A stretch of 64,000 nucleotides of DNA from Clostridium uliginosum (GTDB lineage: Bacteria > Bacillota > Clostridia > Clostridiales > Clostridiaceae). This document shows, piece after piece, positions 1 to 8,734 of the stretch (position 1 is the stretch's first letter; each line of letters begins with the position of its first letter). Position numbers and translations under genes: made by a program. The DNA lies in the NCBI RefSeq assembly GCF_900112485.1, contig NZ_FOMG01000008.1:79072-143071 (forward strand), written 5' to 3'. A model generated the notes under the pieces. It was not told where the DNA came from and made no database searches. It worked only from the letters and a program-made list of their open reading frames with translations.

Positions 1-1993
1 TATGAATGTGCAAAATACTAAGGTATTAGGAGATGTTTTTAAAGTTTCTAAACAACATGAAATAGCTATAGAAATAGCATTAGGAGCAGCCATCTCTAAT
101 GTTATTACCGAAAATGAAGAGGGCGCAAAGAAATTAATCAAATACCTAAAAGATAATCATTTAGGAAGAGCTACATTTTTGCCTTTAAACATAATAAAAG
201 GTAAGAAATTGATTTTAGATAAGAAACTTACTGAAGCAACTGGATATATTGGACTCGGAAGTGATATAGTTTTATATACACCACAGTATAAAGATATACT
301 AGAGTATGTGTTAGGACGAACTATAATATGCAAAGACATGGATTCTGCTTTAAATATAGCACGAATTGGAAATTATAGATATAAAATAGTTACATTAAGT
401 GGAGAAATAATAAGCCCTGGAGGTGCTTTAACAGGGGGAAGTTTATATGCTAAGCACAATAATGTACTTAGTAGAAAAAGAGAAATTGAAGAATTATCAT
501 CTCAAATAAAAGCAAATCAACAACAATGTAATGTGTATGCAAAAGAAACATATGACTTAAAAGAAAAAATTAAAGATTTAGATGAAGAACTCTTAAATAA
601 AAAAGATGAGATTCATTATAAAAATATAGAGATAACCAAAAGACAAGGCGAAGCTCAAAGACTTCAAAATGATACTAATAAGTTTAAGGATAATTTGGAA
701 ATAACTAATAATGAGATTCAAAGGATTTCAAATGAAATAGTTAATTTTAATAATAACCTTGAAAATAAAAAAATAGAAATTAAGTTGGTTGAAAATAAAA
801 ATATATTTAATAAAGATAGAAGTTTAAAATTAGAGGAATTAATAAAAGAAAAATCAAAAGAAATTAATGATAATAATGATAAAATTACTGAGGGAAAAAT
901 TTATAAAGCTACTTTAAACGAAACTATTCAAGGAGAAAAAAATGAACTCTTAAGAGTAAAAAAAGAACTTGAGTATTTATTTGAAAAAGATAAAGTTTTA
1001 TGCAAGGAAAATGAGCAAAGTAAGTATAGTGTTAATAAGTTTGAATTAGATATTGAGAATAAGCTAAATAATATAAAAGGCAATAACAATAAAATTAAAG
1101 AATTAGAAGAAATATTTAAAGACAAAGAGATGCTAAAAGAAAAGATAAAGCAGGAATTTCAATTAAAAGATAACTTAATAAATGATATGTTTGATATGAT
1201 AAATATAAAAGAGAAAGATCTTAATAAAAAAGAAATTATAAAAGCAAAGAAAGAAATAGAAAAAGATAATTACTATAAGAAACTTAATGAAGAATTAGAA
1301 CTAACATATGCAGAAGCTTTAGATGTTGCAGAAAATGTTGAAGATGAAGAAAAGATTAGAGAATTAATTCGTAACTTAAAGTCAAGTATAACATCACTTG
1401 GTACAGTAAATTTAGCAGCTATTGAAGAATATGAAGAGGTAAAGGAAAAATTTGAATTTATGTCTTCACAAGAACAAGATTTAGAAAATGCTAAAGAAGA
1501 ATTAAAAGCTGTTATTCAAGAAATGACAATTAAGATGAAAGAGTTATTTAAAGAAAATTTTAGGATTTTAAATTATAATTTCAATCAAACTTTTAAAGAA
1601 TTATTTAAAGGTGGAAGTGCAGAGCTTATTTTATCGCATGGAGATGAACTTACTTCCAATATTGATATAAATGTAGAACCACCAGGTAAAAAACTACAAA
1701 ATATAAATTTAATGTCTGGTGGAGAAAAAGTTTTATCTGCTATAGCTCTAATGTTTGCTATATTAAAAATGAAGCCAACACCATTTTGTATATTAGATGA
1801 AATAGAAGCAGCATTAGATGATGCTAATGTATATAGATATGCAGAATTCTTAACTAAGTTTTCAAAAAATACTCAATTTATAGTTATAACACATAGAAAA
1901 GGAACAATGGAGGTTAGTGATATTATATATGGAGTTACAATGGAAGAGAAAGGCATATCTAAAGTTGTATCTGTAGATTTATCAAATCATTAA
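1..1993 (+). CDS. smc: Chromosome partition protein SMC, C-terminal part (5' end outside window)
   Basis: SMC is the ATPase of the SMC-ScpAB condensin that compacts and segregates the nucleoid. The window opens inside the gene; the first full codon is at position 2, and 663 codons remain of a family length near 1,190. Visible in order: most of the hinge (about residues 1-160), a long Lys/Glu/Asn-rich coiled coil (about 160-480), then the C-terminal ATPase lobe with the ABC signature SGGEK (about residue 572) and a Walker B run CILDEIEAALDD (about 596), followed by the ITHRKGTME switch region. The Walker A half must lie upstream of the window. The ftsY SD begins 5 nt after the stop, so the two genes are probably cotranscribed. 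Confidence 0.97.
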   Translation, partial: MNVQNTKVLGDVFKVSKQHEIAIEIALGAAISNVITENEEGAKKLIKYLKDNHLGRATFLPLNIIKGKKLILDKKLTEATGYIGLGSDIVLYTPQYKDILEYVLGRTIICKDMDSALNIARIGNYRYKIVTLSGEIISPGGALTGGSLYAKHNNVLSRKREIEELSSQIKANQQQCNVYAKETYDLKEKIKDLDEELLNKKDEIHYKNIEITKRQGEAQRLQNDTNKFKDNLEITNNEIQRISNEIVNFNNNLENKKIEIKLVENKNIFNKDRSLKLEELIKEKSKEINDNNDKITEGKIYKATLNETIQGEKNELLRVKKELEYLFEKDKVLCKENEQSKYSVNKFELDIENKLNNIKGNNNKIKELEEIFKDKEMLKEKIKQEFQLKDNLINDMFDMINIKEKDLNKKEIIKAKKEIEKDNYYKKLNEELELTYAEALDVAENVEDEEKIRELIRNLKSSITSLGTVNLAAIEEYEEVKEKFEFMSSQEQDLENAKEELKAVIQEMTIKMKELFKENFRILNYNFNQTFKELFKGGSAELILSHGDELTSNIDINVEPPGKKLQNINLMSGGEKVLSAIALMFAILKMKPTPFCILDEIEAALDDANVYRYAEFLTKFSKNTQFIVITHRKGTMEVSDIIYGVTMEEKGISKVVSVDLSNH

Positions 1994-2011
1994 AATTAGG
2001 AGGAATCAAAT

Positions 2012-2920
2012 TTGTTTGGAAATTTGTTGAATAAACTAAAAGAAGGATTAACTAAAACTAGGGACGGATTAACTGATAAAATAAATGAAGCTTTAAATAT
2101 AGCAATAGCTATAGATGAGGATTTGTATGAGGAGTTAGAGGAAATACTAATAACATCTGATATAGGTATGGATACTACCATGGATATCATAGAAAGATTA
2201 AGAAATAAAATTCGTAAGGAAAAAATAAATGATCCTAAAGAAGTAAAACCTGCTTTAAAGGAAGTAGTAAAAGAAATTCTGATTGAGGGTGATTATGAAG
2301 AAGATGATGATGAAAAAAAAGTTATGCTTGTAATTGGTGTTAATGGAGTTGGTAAAACTACTTCAATAGGAAAGCTTGCAGCTAAAAATAAAAGAAGTGG
2401 TAAGAAAGTATTACTTGTTGCAGCTGATACATTTAGAGCAGGTGCTATAGATCAATTAGAGGTTTGGAGTAAAAGAGCTGAAGTTGATTTAATAAAACAT
2501 CAAGAAGGATCAGATCCAGCAGCAGTAGTGTTTGATGCAATAGAAGCTTCAAAGGCTAGAAATACAGAATTATTGATATGTGATACTGCAGGCAGATTGC
2601 ATAATAAGAAGAACTTAATGAATGAATTAGAAAAGATAAATAGAATAATAGATAGAGAATTACCAGATGTTAAAAAAGAGACATTACTTGTATTAGATGC
2701 TACGACAGGACAAAATGCAGTAATTCAAGCAAAGCAGTTCATGGAAGTATGTCCTATTGATGGTATCATATTAACTAAATTAGATGGGACTGCAAAAGGT
2801 GGAGTAGTAATTTCTATAAAACAAAGTTTAAACATTCCTGTTAAATATATAGGTGTTGGAGAAGGGATAGATGACCTTCAAGAATTTGATGCAGAAAGCT
2901 TTGCAGAAGCTCTAATATAG
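2012..2920 (+). CDS. ftsY: Signal recognition particle receptor FtsY
   Basis: FtsY is the membrane-associated SRP receptor GTPase that docks ribosome-nascent chain complexes at the Sec translocon. The 302-residue protein is a compact NG-domain form with almost no acidic A domain. It has a helical N domain, P-loop GVNGVGKTT (about residue 109), DTAGR (about 190) and the G4 motif TKLDG (about 254). The start is TTG, chosen because AGGAGG at 1998-2003 sits 8 nt upstream and no other start fits. It follows smc closely and precedes ylxM-ffh, so both GTPases of the targeting cycle are encoded together. Confidence 0.97.
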   Translation: MFGNLLNKLKEGLTKTRDGLTDKINEALNIAIAIDEDLYEELEEILITSDIGMDTTMDIIERLRNKIRKEKINDPKEVKPALKEVVKEILIEGDYEEDDDEKKVMLVIGVNGVGKTTSIGKLAAKNKRSGKKVLLVAADTFRAGAIDQLEVWSKRAEVDLIKHQEGSDPAAVVFDAIEASKARNTELLICDTAGRLHNKKNLMNELEKINRIIDRELPDVKKETLLVLDATTGQNAVIQAKQFMEVCPIDGIILTKLDGTAKGGVVISIKQSLNIPVKYIGVGEGIDDLQEFDAESFAEALI

Positions 2921-2950
2921 GAGTAGATATTTAGGTATTATTAAAAAATA

Positions 2951-2984
2951 TATGCCTGTTAAGTAAAAGTACTTGACAGGCATA
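2951..2984. other. Inverted repeat between ftsY and ylxM
   Basis: The arms TATGCCTGTTAAGTA and TACTTGACAGGCATA pair over 15 bp with one G-U. On the + strand no T-run follows (AAAAAAT follows instead), so it is not a classical terminator for ftsY. On the minus strand it would be followed by ATTTTTTAA. It may be an RNA processing or stability hairpin, or a poor terminator; I cannot tell which. Confidence 0.4.
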
Positions 2985-3025
2985 AAAAATCCTGTTAAAA
3001 TTTCTCTTGTGGGTAAGGTGATTAT

Positions 3026-3355
3026 ATGGAAGATAGAGTTGAAATTTCATTGTTTATGGATTTATATGGTTCATTACTAACTGAAAAACAACGTGACATT
3101 ATGGAATTGTATTATAACGATGATTTATCTTTAGCTGAAATAGCTGAATTAAGTAAAACAAGTCGTCAAGCGATTCATGATTTGATTAAAAGATGTTACA
3201 AACAACTTCTATCATATGAAAGTAAGCTTAACTTACTTCAAAAGAGTATAAAAAGAGAAAAAGATATTATGAATTTTTTAGAAGAACTAAAAGAAAAATA
3301 TTCAATTGATAATGATGAATACTTAAGTTTAAAAGAAAAGCTAGAAAATTTATAA
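3026..3355 (+). CDS. ylxM: YlxM/p13-like DNA-binding protein of the SRP locus
   Basis: The 109-residue protein has a sigma-region-4-like helix-turn-helix (about residues 20-60: [13 protein letters not shown], then [17 protein letters not shown]) and a charged helical C-terminus. The family is almost always encoded directly upstream of ffh and has been linked to SRP assembly or activity; its exact role is not settled. The start ATG is preceded by AAGGTGAT. The stop is 13 nt before the ffh start and the ffh SD begins right after it, which supports translational coupling. Confidence 0.9.
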   Translation: MEDRVEISLFMDLYGSLLTEKQRDIMELYYNDDLSLAEIAELSKTSRQAIHDLIKRCYKQLLSYESKLNLLQKSIKREKDIMNFLEELKEKYSIDNDEYLSLKEKLENL

Positions 3356-3368
3356 GGAGGGGGTAAAC

Positions 3369-4718
3369 ATGGCTTTTGAAGGTTTAGCAGAAAAGTTACA
3401 GGAAACTTTTAAAAAGTTAAAAGGTAAAGGGAAGCTAACTGAAAAAGATATAAAAGAAGCCATGAGAGAAGTAAAGCTTGCCTTATTAGAAGCAGATGTT
3501 AATTATAAAGTTGTTAAAGGGTTTATTTCAAATGTCAGCTCCAAATGTGTTGGAAGCGAAGTACTTGAAAGTTTAACTCCAGGCCAACAAGTTATTAAAA
3601 TAGTTAACGAAGAACTTACTAATCTTATGGGTGGAAGTGAGAGTAAAATTAATTACTCGAGTTCAGGTTCTACAGTTATTATGTTAGTTGGTTTACAAGG
3701 AGCAGGTAAAACTACAATGTGTGGTAAACTTGCATTAGAACTTAGAAAAAACAATAAAAAACCATTGTTGGTTGCATGTGATGTTTACAGACCTGCAGCA
3801 ATAAAGCAATTAGAGATTGTAGGAAAGCAAATTGAAATTCCAGTATTTTCAATGGGTGATAAGGTTAATCCAGTAGATATTGCAAAAGCTGGTATATCTC
3901 ATGCTAAGGACAATGGTAATAATGTTATTATTATAGATACAGCTGGTAGACTTCATATTGATGAAGAGCTAATGAAAGAACTACAAGATATTAAGGAAAA
4001 TGTTAATCCTTCAGAAATACTTTTAGTTGTTGATTCTATGACAGGTCAAGATGCTGTAAATGTTGCACAAAGTTTTAATAATGATTTAGATGTAACTGGA
4101 GTTATCTTAACTAAGTTAGATGGTGATACTAGAGGTGGAGCAGCTTTATCAATCAAAACTATGATTGATAGACCAATTAAGTATATTGGTACGGGCGAAA
4201 AAATGAATGATTTTGAAGTTTTCCATCCAGATAGAATGTCTTCAAGAATTCTTGGTATGGGTGATGTTTTATCACTGATTGAAAAAGCTAAATCAGCTAT
4301 TGATGAAAAAGAAGCTGCTGATTTAGGAAAAAGAATGTTAAATCAAGAATTTAACTTTGAGGATTACTTGATGGCTATGGATCAAATGAAAAAGCTTGGA
4401 CCTTTAAACAAAATTTTAGAGATGATTCCAGGAATGAATTCTAAAGAGCTTCAAGGAGTAGATTTTTCTAAAGGTGAAGAAACAATGAGTAAGACAAAAG
4501 CTGTAATTCAATCAATGACAGCTAAAGAAAGAAAAAATCCTAGTCTTATAGCTCATGCATCTTCAAGAAAGAAAAGAATAGCTGAAGGATCAGGTACAAC
4601 GATACAAGAAGTTAATAAACTCATGAAAAGTTATGAAATGATGAAAAAGAACATGAAACAGATGAAATCATTTCAGAAACAATCAAAAAAGGGGTTATTT
4701 GGAAAAATGCCTTTCTAG
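3369..4718 (+). CDS. ffh: Signal recognition particle protein Ffh (SRP54)
   Basis: Ffh binds 4.5S/6S SRP RNA and hydrophobic signal sequences and delivers nascent chains to FtsY. The 449-residue protein has the expected order: N domain, G domain with GLQGAGKTT (about residue 107), DTAGRLH (about 190) and TKLDGDTRGG (about 247), then a Met-rich M domain (about 300-430) with MKKLGPLNKILEMIPGM for RNA and signal-peptide binding. The SD AAGGAGGGGG lies just upstream of the ATG. Confidence 0.98.
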   Translation: MAFEGLAEKLQETFKKLKGKGKLTEKDIKEAMREVKLALLEADVNYKVVKGFISNVSSKCVGSEVLESLTPGQQVIKIVNEELTNLMGGSESKINYSSSGSTVIMLVGLQGAGKTTMCGKLALELRKNNKKPLLVACDVYRPAAIKQLEIVGKQIEIPVFSMGDKVNPVDIAKAGISHAKDNGNNVIIIDTAGRLHIDEELMKELQDIKENVNPSEILLVVDSMTGQDAVNVAQSFNNDLDVTGVILTKLDGDTRGGAALSIKTMIDRPIKYIGTGEKMNDFEVFHPDRMSSRILGMGDVLSLIEKAKSAIDEKEAADLGKRMLNQEFNFEDYLMAMDQMKKLGPLNKILEMIPGMNSKELQGVDFSKGEETMSKTKAVIQSMTAKERKNPSLIAHASSRKKRIAEGSGTTIQEVNKLMKSYEMMKKNMKQMKSFQKQSKKGLFGKMPF

Positions 4719-4759
4719 AGTTAAATAGATAGTTAATTTTTGAAGGAGGTGAAATTAAA

Positions 4760-5005
4760 ATGGCAGTTAAAATAAGATTAAGAAGAATGGGAGCTAAGAA
4801 AGCACCTTTCTACAGAATAATAGTTGCAGATTCAAGAAGTCCAAGAGATGGTAAATTCATCGAAGAAATTGGATACTACAATCCAATAACTGAACCAGCA
4901 GAAGTTAAAATTAGCGAAGAAAAAGCTAATAAATGGTTACAAAACGGAGCACAACCAACAGACATAGTTAAGAAGCTTTTTGTTAAAGCAGGTCTTAGCA
5001 AGTAA
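4760..5005 (+). CDS. rpsP: 30S ribosomal protein S16
   Basis: S16 is a small-subunit assembly protein of the 5' domain of 16S rRNA. The 81 residues match the family from the first residue ([38 protein letters not shown]). It starts behind a consensus SD GAAGGAGGTG. It is the first gene of the conserved rpsP-khpA-rimM-trmD-rplS group. Confidence 0.98.
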   Translation: MAVKIRLRRMGAKKAPFYRIIVADSRSPRDGKFIEEIGYYNPITEPAEVKISEEKANKWLQNGAQPTDIVKKLFVKAGLSK

Positions 5006-5011
5006 TTTTTT

Positions 5012-5054
5012 GGAGGTGAATTCTATAATTAGTACATACTAATTATAGACGTTT
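5012..5054 (+). promoter_or_regulatory. khpA initiation region: SD separated from ATG by a perfect hairpin
   Basis: A full-strength SD, GGAGGTGA, lies at 5012-5019, but the khpA ATG is at 5055, 35 nt away. The gap holds a perfect inverted repeat: CTATAATTAGTA (5023-5034), loop CA, TACTAATTATAG (5037-5048). No ATG, GTG or TTG lies at normal distance behind this SD. If the hairpin forms, ATT plus ACGTTT leaves an effective SD-AUG spacing of 9 nt. The sequence facts are direct; hairpin-bridged initiation is inference. Confidence 0.6.
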
Positions 5055-5282
5055 ATGAAGGAATTAGTTGAGTTTATAGCTAAGTCCCTTGTTGATGATC
5101 CAAACCAAGTTATAGTTAACGAAATAATAGGAGAGCAATCTATAATATTAGAGTTAAAAGTAGCGCCAGAAGATATGGGTAGAATCATTGGTAAGCAAGG
5201 AAGAATAGCAAAAGCTATTAGAACAGTTATAAAAGCTACAGCAGTTAAACAAAATAAACGCGTTATAGTAGAAATTATTTGA
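5055..5282 (+). CDS. khpA: KH-domain RNA-binding protein KhpA (YlqC)
   Basis: The 75-residue single-KH protein carries the GxxG loop GKQG (residues 46-49) within MGRIIGKQGRIAKAIR. In Firmicutes KhpA binds RNA, usually as a partner of KhpB/Jag, and affects cell envelope and division genes. It lies directly after rpsP, as in most Firmicutes. The start ATG is the family start (MKELVEFIAK). The SD is displaced 35 nt upstream behind a hairpin (separate entry). An intrinsic terminator follows, so the operon stops here instead of running on into rimM. Confidence 0.95.
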   Translation: MKELVEFIAKSLVDDPNQVIVNEIIGEQSIILELKVAPEDMGRIIGKQGRIAKAIRTVIKATAVKQNKRVIVEII

Positions 5283-5287
5283 AAATT

Positions 5288-5317
5288 AAGAGTTAGGGTT
5301 GAACCTAACTCTTTTTA
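5288..5317 (+). terminator. Intrinsic terminator after rpsP-khpA
   Basis: Arms AAGAGTTAGG and ACCTAACTCTT form a strong stem followed by TTTTT. It ends the rpsP-khpA transcript. Confidence 0.85.
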
Positions 5318-5335
5318 ATATATCTTAAGCATTTA

Positions 5336-5690
5336 AAATAATCGCTTTGTTTTAAAATCGTGTTGACATTGTAATATAAAGCTCATGGACAGTGAAATTT
5401 ACTTTAAGAACTCTAAAATGAATATTAGTCCTATTAATGCATGCTCCCAATCAAAGATTGTGACAAGCAATTAATAGTAAGACTAAAAGGAAACTCGACT
5501 CATGTACATTCGCTGAGTAAGTTCAAGTAACAAAATATAAAATGCTCACAGAGAAAGTTTGAGGAACCAAATATAAAATTTGGACTCTCACTTTTTGACA
5601 TTCACTTAAGAGTTCTACAAAGCAAATTTCAATGCCAGTTCACTACTATATAACAATATCAACACTCTTTTAAAACATAGCCCAAATAAT
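5336..5690. mobile_element. Family B palindromic MITE-like element, copy B1
   Basis: About 341 bp (5343-5683) between two 7-bp direct repeats AAATAAT (5336-5342 and 5684-5690), read as a target-site duplication. The terminal inverted repeats run about 75 bp: the left end GCTTTGTTTTAAAATCGTG... matches the reverse complement of the right end GCTATGTTTTAAAAGAGTG..., through to GAAATTT and AGAACTCT on both sides. It contains no coding sequence. It sits between the khpA terminator and rimM and fills the whole gap. Copies B2 and B3 lie elsewhere in the window. Confidence 0.8.
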
Positions 5691-5723
5691 AAATTAAAAC
5701 TTTATTAGTAAGGAGTGAAAATA

Positions 5724-6221
5724 TTGGAAGAATTATTTAAGATAGGGCAAATCATAAATACTCATGGAATTAAAGGAGAAGTAAAGGTATACCCGTTAAC
5801 TGAGGATGTACAGAAATTTAAGAAGCTTAAAAATGTATTCGTAGATGGTGTAGAAAGAAATATCTTAAGTGTTAAGTTTCAAAAAGATAGAGTTATCTTA
5901 AAAATAGAAGGTATAGATTCTATGAATGATGCTGAAACTTATAAACAAAAGTATCTTGAAATACCAAGAAGTGCTGAAAAGCCACTTGAAGAAGATACAT
6001 ATTATGTTACAGATTTAATAGGATGTATAGTATATGATACTGAAAATGTAGAACTTGGAGAGATATTTGAAGTACTTAGCACTCCAAATAATGATGTATA
6101 TTGGATTAAAGAACCTAAGGAATTATTAATACCTGTATTGAAAGATATTGTTTTAAGTATTGACATAAATGAAAAGAAGATAGTAATTAAACCGGTTGGG
6201 CAGTGGCAGGATGAAAATTAG
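5724..6221 (+). CDS. rimM: 16S rRNA processing protein RimM
   Basis: RimM helps maturation of the 30S head and binds S19. The 165-residue protein has the N-terminal RimM beta-barrel ([22 protein letters not shown]) and a C-terminal PRC barrel (about 90-165, [21 protein letters not shown]). I place the start at TTG 5724, 8 nt after AAGGAG; an in-frame GTG at 5715 overlaps that SD and is unlikely. The gene normally continues the rpsP-khpA operon, but here a terminator and element B1 separate them, so it needs its own promoter, which I could not identify. It overlaps trmD by 11 nt. Confidence 0.95.
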   Translation: MEELFKIGQIINTHGIKGEVKVYPLTEDVQKFKKLKNVFVDGVERNILSVKFQKDRVILKIEGIDSMNDAETYKQKYLEIPRSAEKPLEEDTYYVTDLIGCIVYDTENVELGEIFEVLSTPNNDVYWIKEPKELLIPVLKDIVLSIDINEKKIVIKPVGQWQDEN

Positions 6222-6924
6222 TATACTTACCCTTTTTCCAGAAATGTTTTCAATTTTTAATTATAGCATTATAGGAAGAGCTCAGGAAAGTAACATAATT
6301 AACTTTGATATATTAAATATAAGAGATTATACTTTAAGTAAGCATAAGAAGGTAGATGACTATCCTTATGGTGGTGGAGCAGGTATGGTTATGGCTCCTC
6401 AACCTATTGTAGATACTATAAAATGTGCAAAAGAAAATAATAAAGGAAAAGTGATTTTTTTAGGTCCAAGAGGAAAAACTTTTAATCAGAAGATAGCAAG
6501 AGATTTATCAAATGAAGATGAACTGATATTTTTGTGTGGTCATTATGAAGGAATAGATGAACGAGTATATAAGCACATTGATATGGAAATTTCATTAGGA
6601 GATTTTATTCTCACAGGTGGAGAAATGGCGGCAATTCCTGTTATAGATTCTGTATTACGCCTTATTCCAGGAGTACTTGGGAAGGAAGAAAGCTTTATTG
6701 AAGAATCTTTTTCTGACGGATTATTAGAATACCCTCAATATACTAGGCCAGATGAATTTGATGGAGAAAAGGTTCCGGATGTACTTTTATCTGGTCATCA
6801 TGAGAATATAAGAAAATGGAGAAGGCTACAATCATTAAATATAACAAAGAGTAAAAGACCAGATTTATATAAAAAAAATACTCTAACCAAAGAAGATAAA
6901 AAACTTTTAGAAAAACAAAAATAA
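6211..6924 (+). CDS. trmD: tRNA (guanine-N1-)-methyltransferase TrmD
   Basis: TrmD makes m1G37 next to the anticodon with S-adenosylmethionine and so prevents +1 frameshifts. The 237-residue SPOUT enzyme shows [11 protein letters not shown] (about 52-62), [10 protein letters not shown] and [10 protein letters not shown], the trefoil-knot cofactor site. The start ATG 6211 gives the family N-terminus [13 protein letters not shown]; the SD is weak (GGCAGG) and initiation is probably coupled to rimM, whose stop lies 11 nt inside this gene. Confidence 0.97.
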   Translation: MKISILTLFPEMFSIFNYSIIGRAQESNIINFDILNIRDYTLSKHKKVDDYPYGGGAGMVMAPQPIVDTIKCAKENNKGKVIFLGPRGKTFNQKIARDLSNEDELIFLCGHYEGIDERVYKHIDMEISLGDFILTGGEMAAIPVIDSVLRLIPGVLGKEESFIEESFSDGLLEYPQYTRPDEFDGEKVPDVLLSGHHENIRKWRRLQSLNITKSKRPDLYKKNTLTKEDKKLLEKQK

Positions 6925-6934
6925 ATAATTTTTG

Positions 6935-7048
6935 TTGAAACATATAAAAATATATGTTAATATTAAACTTGTGCTAGTACGGGCGTTCCTCTGTCACATG
7001 TGAATTATGTTAAGAACGTCAAATTATCTTTTAAGGAGGGAATGCACA
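6935..7048 (+). promoter_or_regulatory. rplS promoter and structured L19 leader
   Basis: A sigma-A-type promoter, TTGAAA (6935-6940), 17 nt, TAATAT (6958-6963), lies behind trmD. The leader starting near 6970 contains arms GGCGTTCCT and AAGAACGTC that can pair around a short loop, then the SD AAGGAGGG. Position and form resemble the L19 ribosomal leader described for Firmicutes, but that needs a covariance-model search. Confidence 0.55.
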
Positions 7049-7399
7049 ATGAATGAAATAATAAGAGCTATTGAAGCTGAACAACTTAGAACTGACTTAC
7101 CAAACTTTAAGGTTGGTGACAATGTAAAAGTTTATGTTAAGATTACAGAAGGTACAAGAGAAAGAGTTCAAATGTTCGAAGGTACTGTAATCAAGAAACA
7201 AAATGGTGGATTAAGAGAGACTTTCACTGTAAGAAGACTTGCTGGTGGATATGGAGTTGAAAGAACATTTCCAATGCATGCACCAATAATTCAAAAAGTT
7301 GAAATCTCAAGAAAAGGTAGAGTAAGAAGAGCTAAACTTTACTACTTAAGAGATAGAGTTGGTAAGGCTGCAAAAGTTAGAGAATTATTAACTAGATAA
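7049..7399 (+). CDS. rplS: 50S ribosomal protein L19
   Basis: L19 lies at the 30S-50S interface. The 116-residue product matches the whole family ([73 protein letters not shown]). The start ATG 7049 is 8 nt behind AAGGAGGG; an earlier in-frame start would add a non-conserved extension through the leader. It is followed by a strong terminator. Confidence 0.97.
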   Translation: MNEIIRAIEAEQLRTDLPNFKVGDNVKVYVKITEGTRERVQMFEGTVIKKQNGGLRETFTVRRLAGGYGVERTFPMHAPIIQKVEISRKGRVRRAKLYYLRDRVGKAAKVRELLTR

Positions 7400-7406
7400 T
7401 TAAGGC

Positions 7407-7439
7407 AAAAAGAGGGACTGATTCAGTCCTCTTTTTTTC
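7407..7439 (+). terminator. Intrinsic terminator after rplS
   Basis: AAAAAGAGGGACT / AGTCCTCTTTTTTT hairpin with a run of T residues, directly behind rplS. Confidence 0.9.
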
Positions 7440-7446
7440 TATATAA

Positions 7447-7624
7447 GGTATATGAAAGAAAATAATAAGTCAAAGATGCGACGTATATTTCGTTCTTCGA
7501 ACTTTCACACCGTGCAATCTATGATTTTGTGTGAATCACTTACTCAGTGAGTGTATACGAGTCGAGCTTCCTTATGATGCAAAAATAGACTAGCTGACTT
7601 ACTTGTTATTTATTTTAATATGCC
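7447..7624. mobile_element. Family A palindromic MITE-like repeat, copy R1
   Basis: 178 bp flanked by TAA direct repeats (7444-7446, 7625-7627). The left end GGTATATGAAAGAAAATAAT matches the reverse complement of the right end (GGCATATTAAAATAAATAAC). It carries AGTCAAAGATGCG near the left end and CTAGCTGACTTACTTGTTATT near the right end, both seen again in inverted order in copy R2. Positions 7538-7573 hold the module shared with family B. It lies behind the rplS terminator. Confidence 0.75.
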
Positions 7625-7642
7625 TAAGTAAAAAGTACACTC

Positions 7643-7675
7643 AAAAGGGGGCTTGATGCTCCCTTTTATTTTCTA
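7643..7675 (+). terminator. Second terminator-like hairpin behind R1
   Basis: AAAAGGGGGC, loop TTGAT, GCTCCCTTTT followed by ATTTT. It may be a second terminator of rplS separated from the first by the R1 insertion. The rest of the gap up to rbgA (7676-7850) is A/T-rich with no clear structure. Confidence 0.65.
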
Positions 7676-7867
7676 TATGAGAATGTAAAGTATAACTTTT
7701 ATTTTTTACAATTAATTTTAAATGTTAAATTAAGATAATCATGTATTGGTAATTCTGTATTTTTTCAATAGATTGTTACATGTTTTGTTTTTAAAATATA
7801 TATTGTAGAATGTATTTAGTCTAAAGCTTTTTCGAATTATATAAAAAAATTAAGGAGGAGTCGTAAA

Positions 7868-8734
7868 ATGGCAATTAACTGGTTCCCAGGGCATATGAAA
7901 AAGACTCAAAGAGAAATAAAAGAAAATTTAAAGTTAGTTGATGCTGTTATTGAAATAAGGGATGCTAGAATACCAAGAAGCTCAGCTAATCCTGATATCG
8001 ATAATTTATTGCAAGGTAAACCAAGGATTATACTTTTAAATAAAAGCGATCTAACAGAAGATAGGGTTACTAAGCAATGGATTAAATATTTAACAAAAGA
8101 TGATATTAAGGTATTAGAAGTAAATTGTTTAAAGGGTGATGGAATAAAATCTATAAAACCAGCATTGTTAGCTCTTTTAAAAGAAAAGCATGATAGATTA
8201 AGAGCAAAAGGTATGGTTAATATAACTACAAGGGTTATGGTGGTTGGTATTCCAAACGTAGGTAAATCAACTTTCATTAATAAGATGGCAAGGAATAGTA
8301 CAGCTAAAACAGGAGATAAACCAGGAGTTACTAAAAGTAAGCAATGGATAAAAACAGCTATAGGAATAGAGCTTTTAGATACACCAGGAGTATTATGGCC
8401 TAGATTTGAAGATGATGAAACAGCTTTAAATCTAGCATTTACAGGTGCTATAAAAGATGAAATTATGGATATAGAGGAACTCTCATATAAACTTGTTGAA
8501 AGATTACAAATGTATTATGCGACTAAATTAAAAGAAAGATATAAGATACCAGAGATTTTTGAAAATCCAGTAGATACTTTGGATGCTATAGCAAGAAAAA
8601 GAGGAACTTTAATTTCTGGTGGTGGAATTGATTATAATAGAATAGCAGTTATTTTACTTGATGAATTTAGAGCTGGAAGAATAGGAAAGATATCGCTAGA
8701 ACGTCCGAGTGTTGAAAATGAAAAACTTTCTTAA
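7868..8734 (+). CDS. rbgA: Ribosome biogenesis GTPase RbgA (YlqF)
   Basis: RbgA is needed for late 50S assembly and acts with L16 incorporation. The 288-residue protein shows the circularly permuted GTPase order: G4 NKSD (residues 58-61) before the P-loop GIPNVGKST (about 127), then the TKSKQW and DTPG region, and an ANTAR-like helical C-terminus. It starts with the family motif MAINWFPGHMKK behind AAGGAGGAG. The 3' end overlaps rnhB by 17 nt. Confidence 0.97.
   Translation: MAINWFPGHMKKTQREIKENLKLVDAVIEIRDARIPRSSANPDIDNLLQGKPRIILLNKSDLTEDRVTKQWIKYLTKDDIKVLEVNCLKGDGIKSIKPALLALLKEKHDRLRAKGMVNITTRVMVVGIPNVGKSTFINKMARNSTAKTGDKPGVTKSKQWIKTAIGIELLDTPGVLWPRFEDDETALNLAFTGAIKDEIMDIEELSYKLVERLQMYYATKLKERYKIPEIFENPVDTLDAIARKRGTLISGGGIDYNRIAVILLDEFRAGRIGKISLERPSVENEKLS

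Noticed and set aside
2951..2984. Terminator of ftsY
   Set aside because: No T-run on the + strand; kept only as an inverted repeat.
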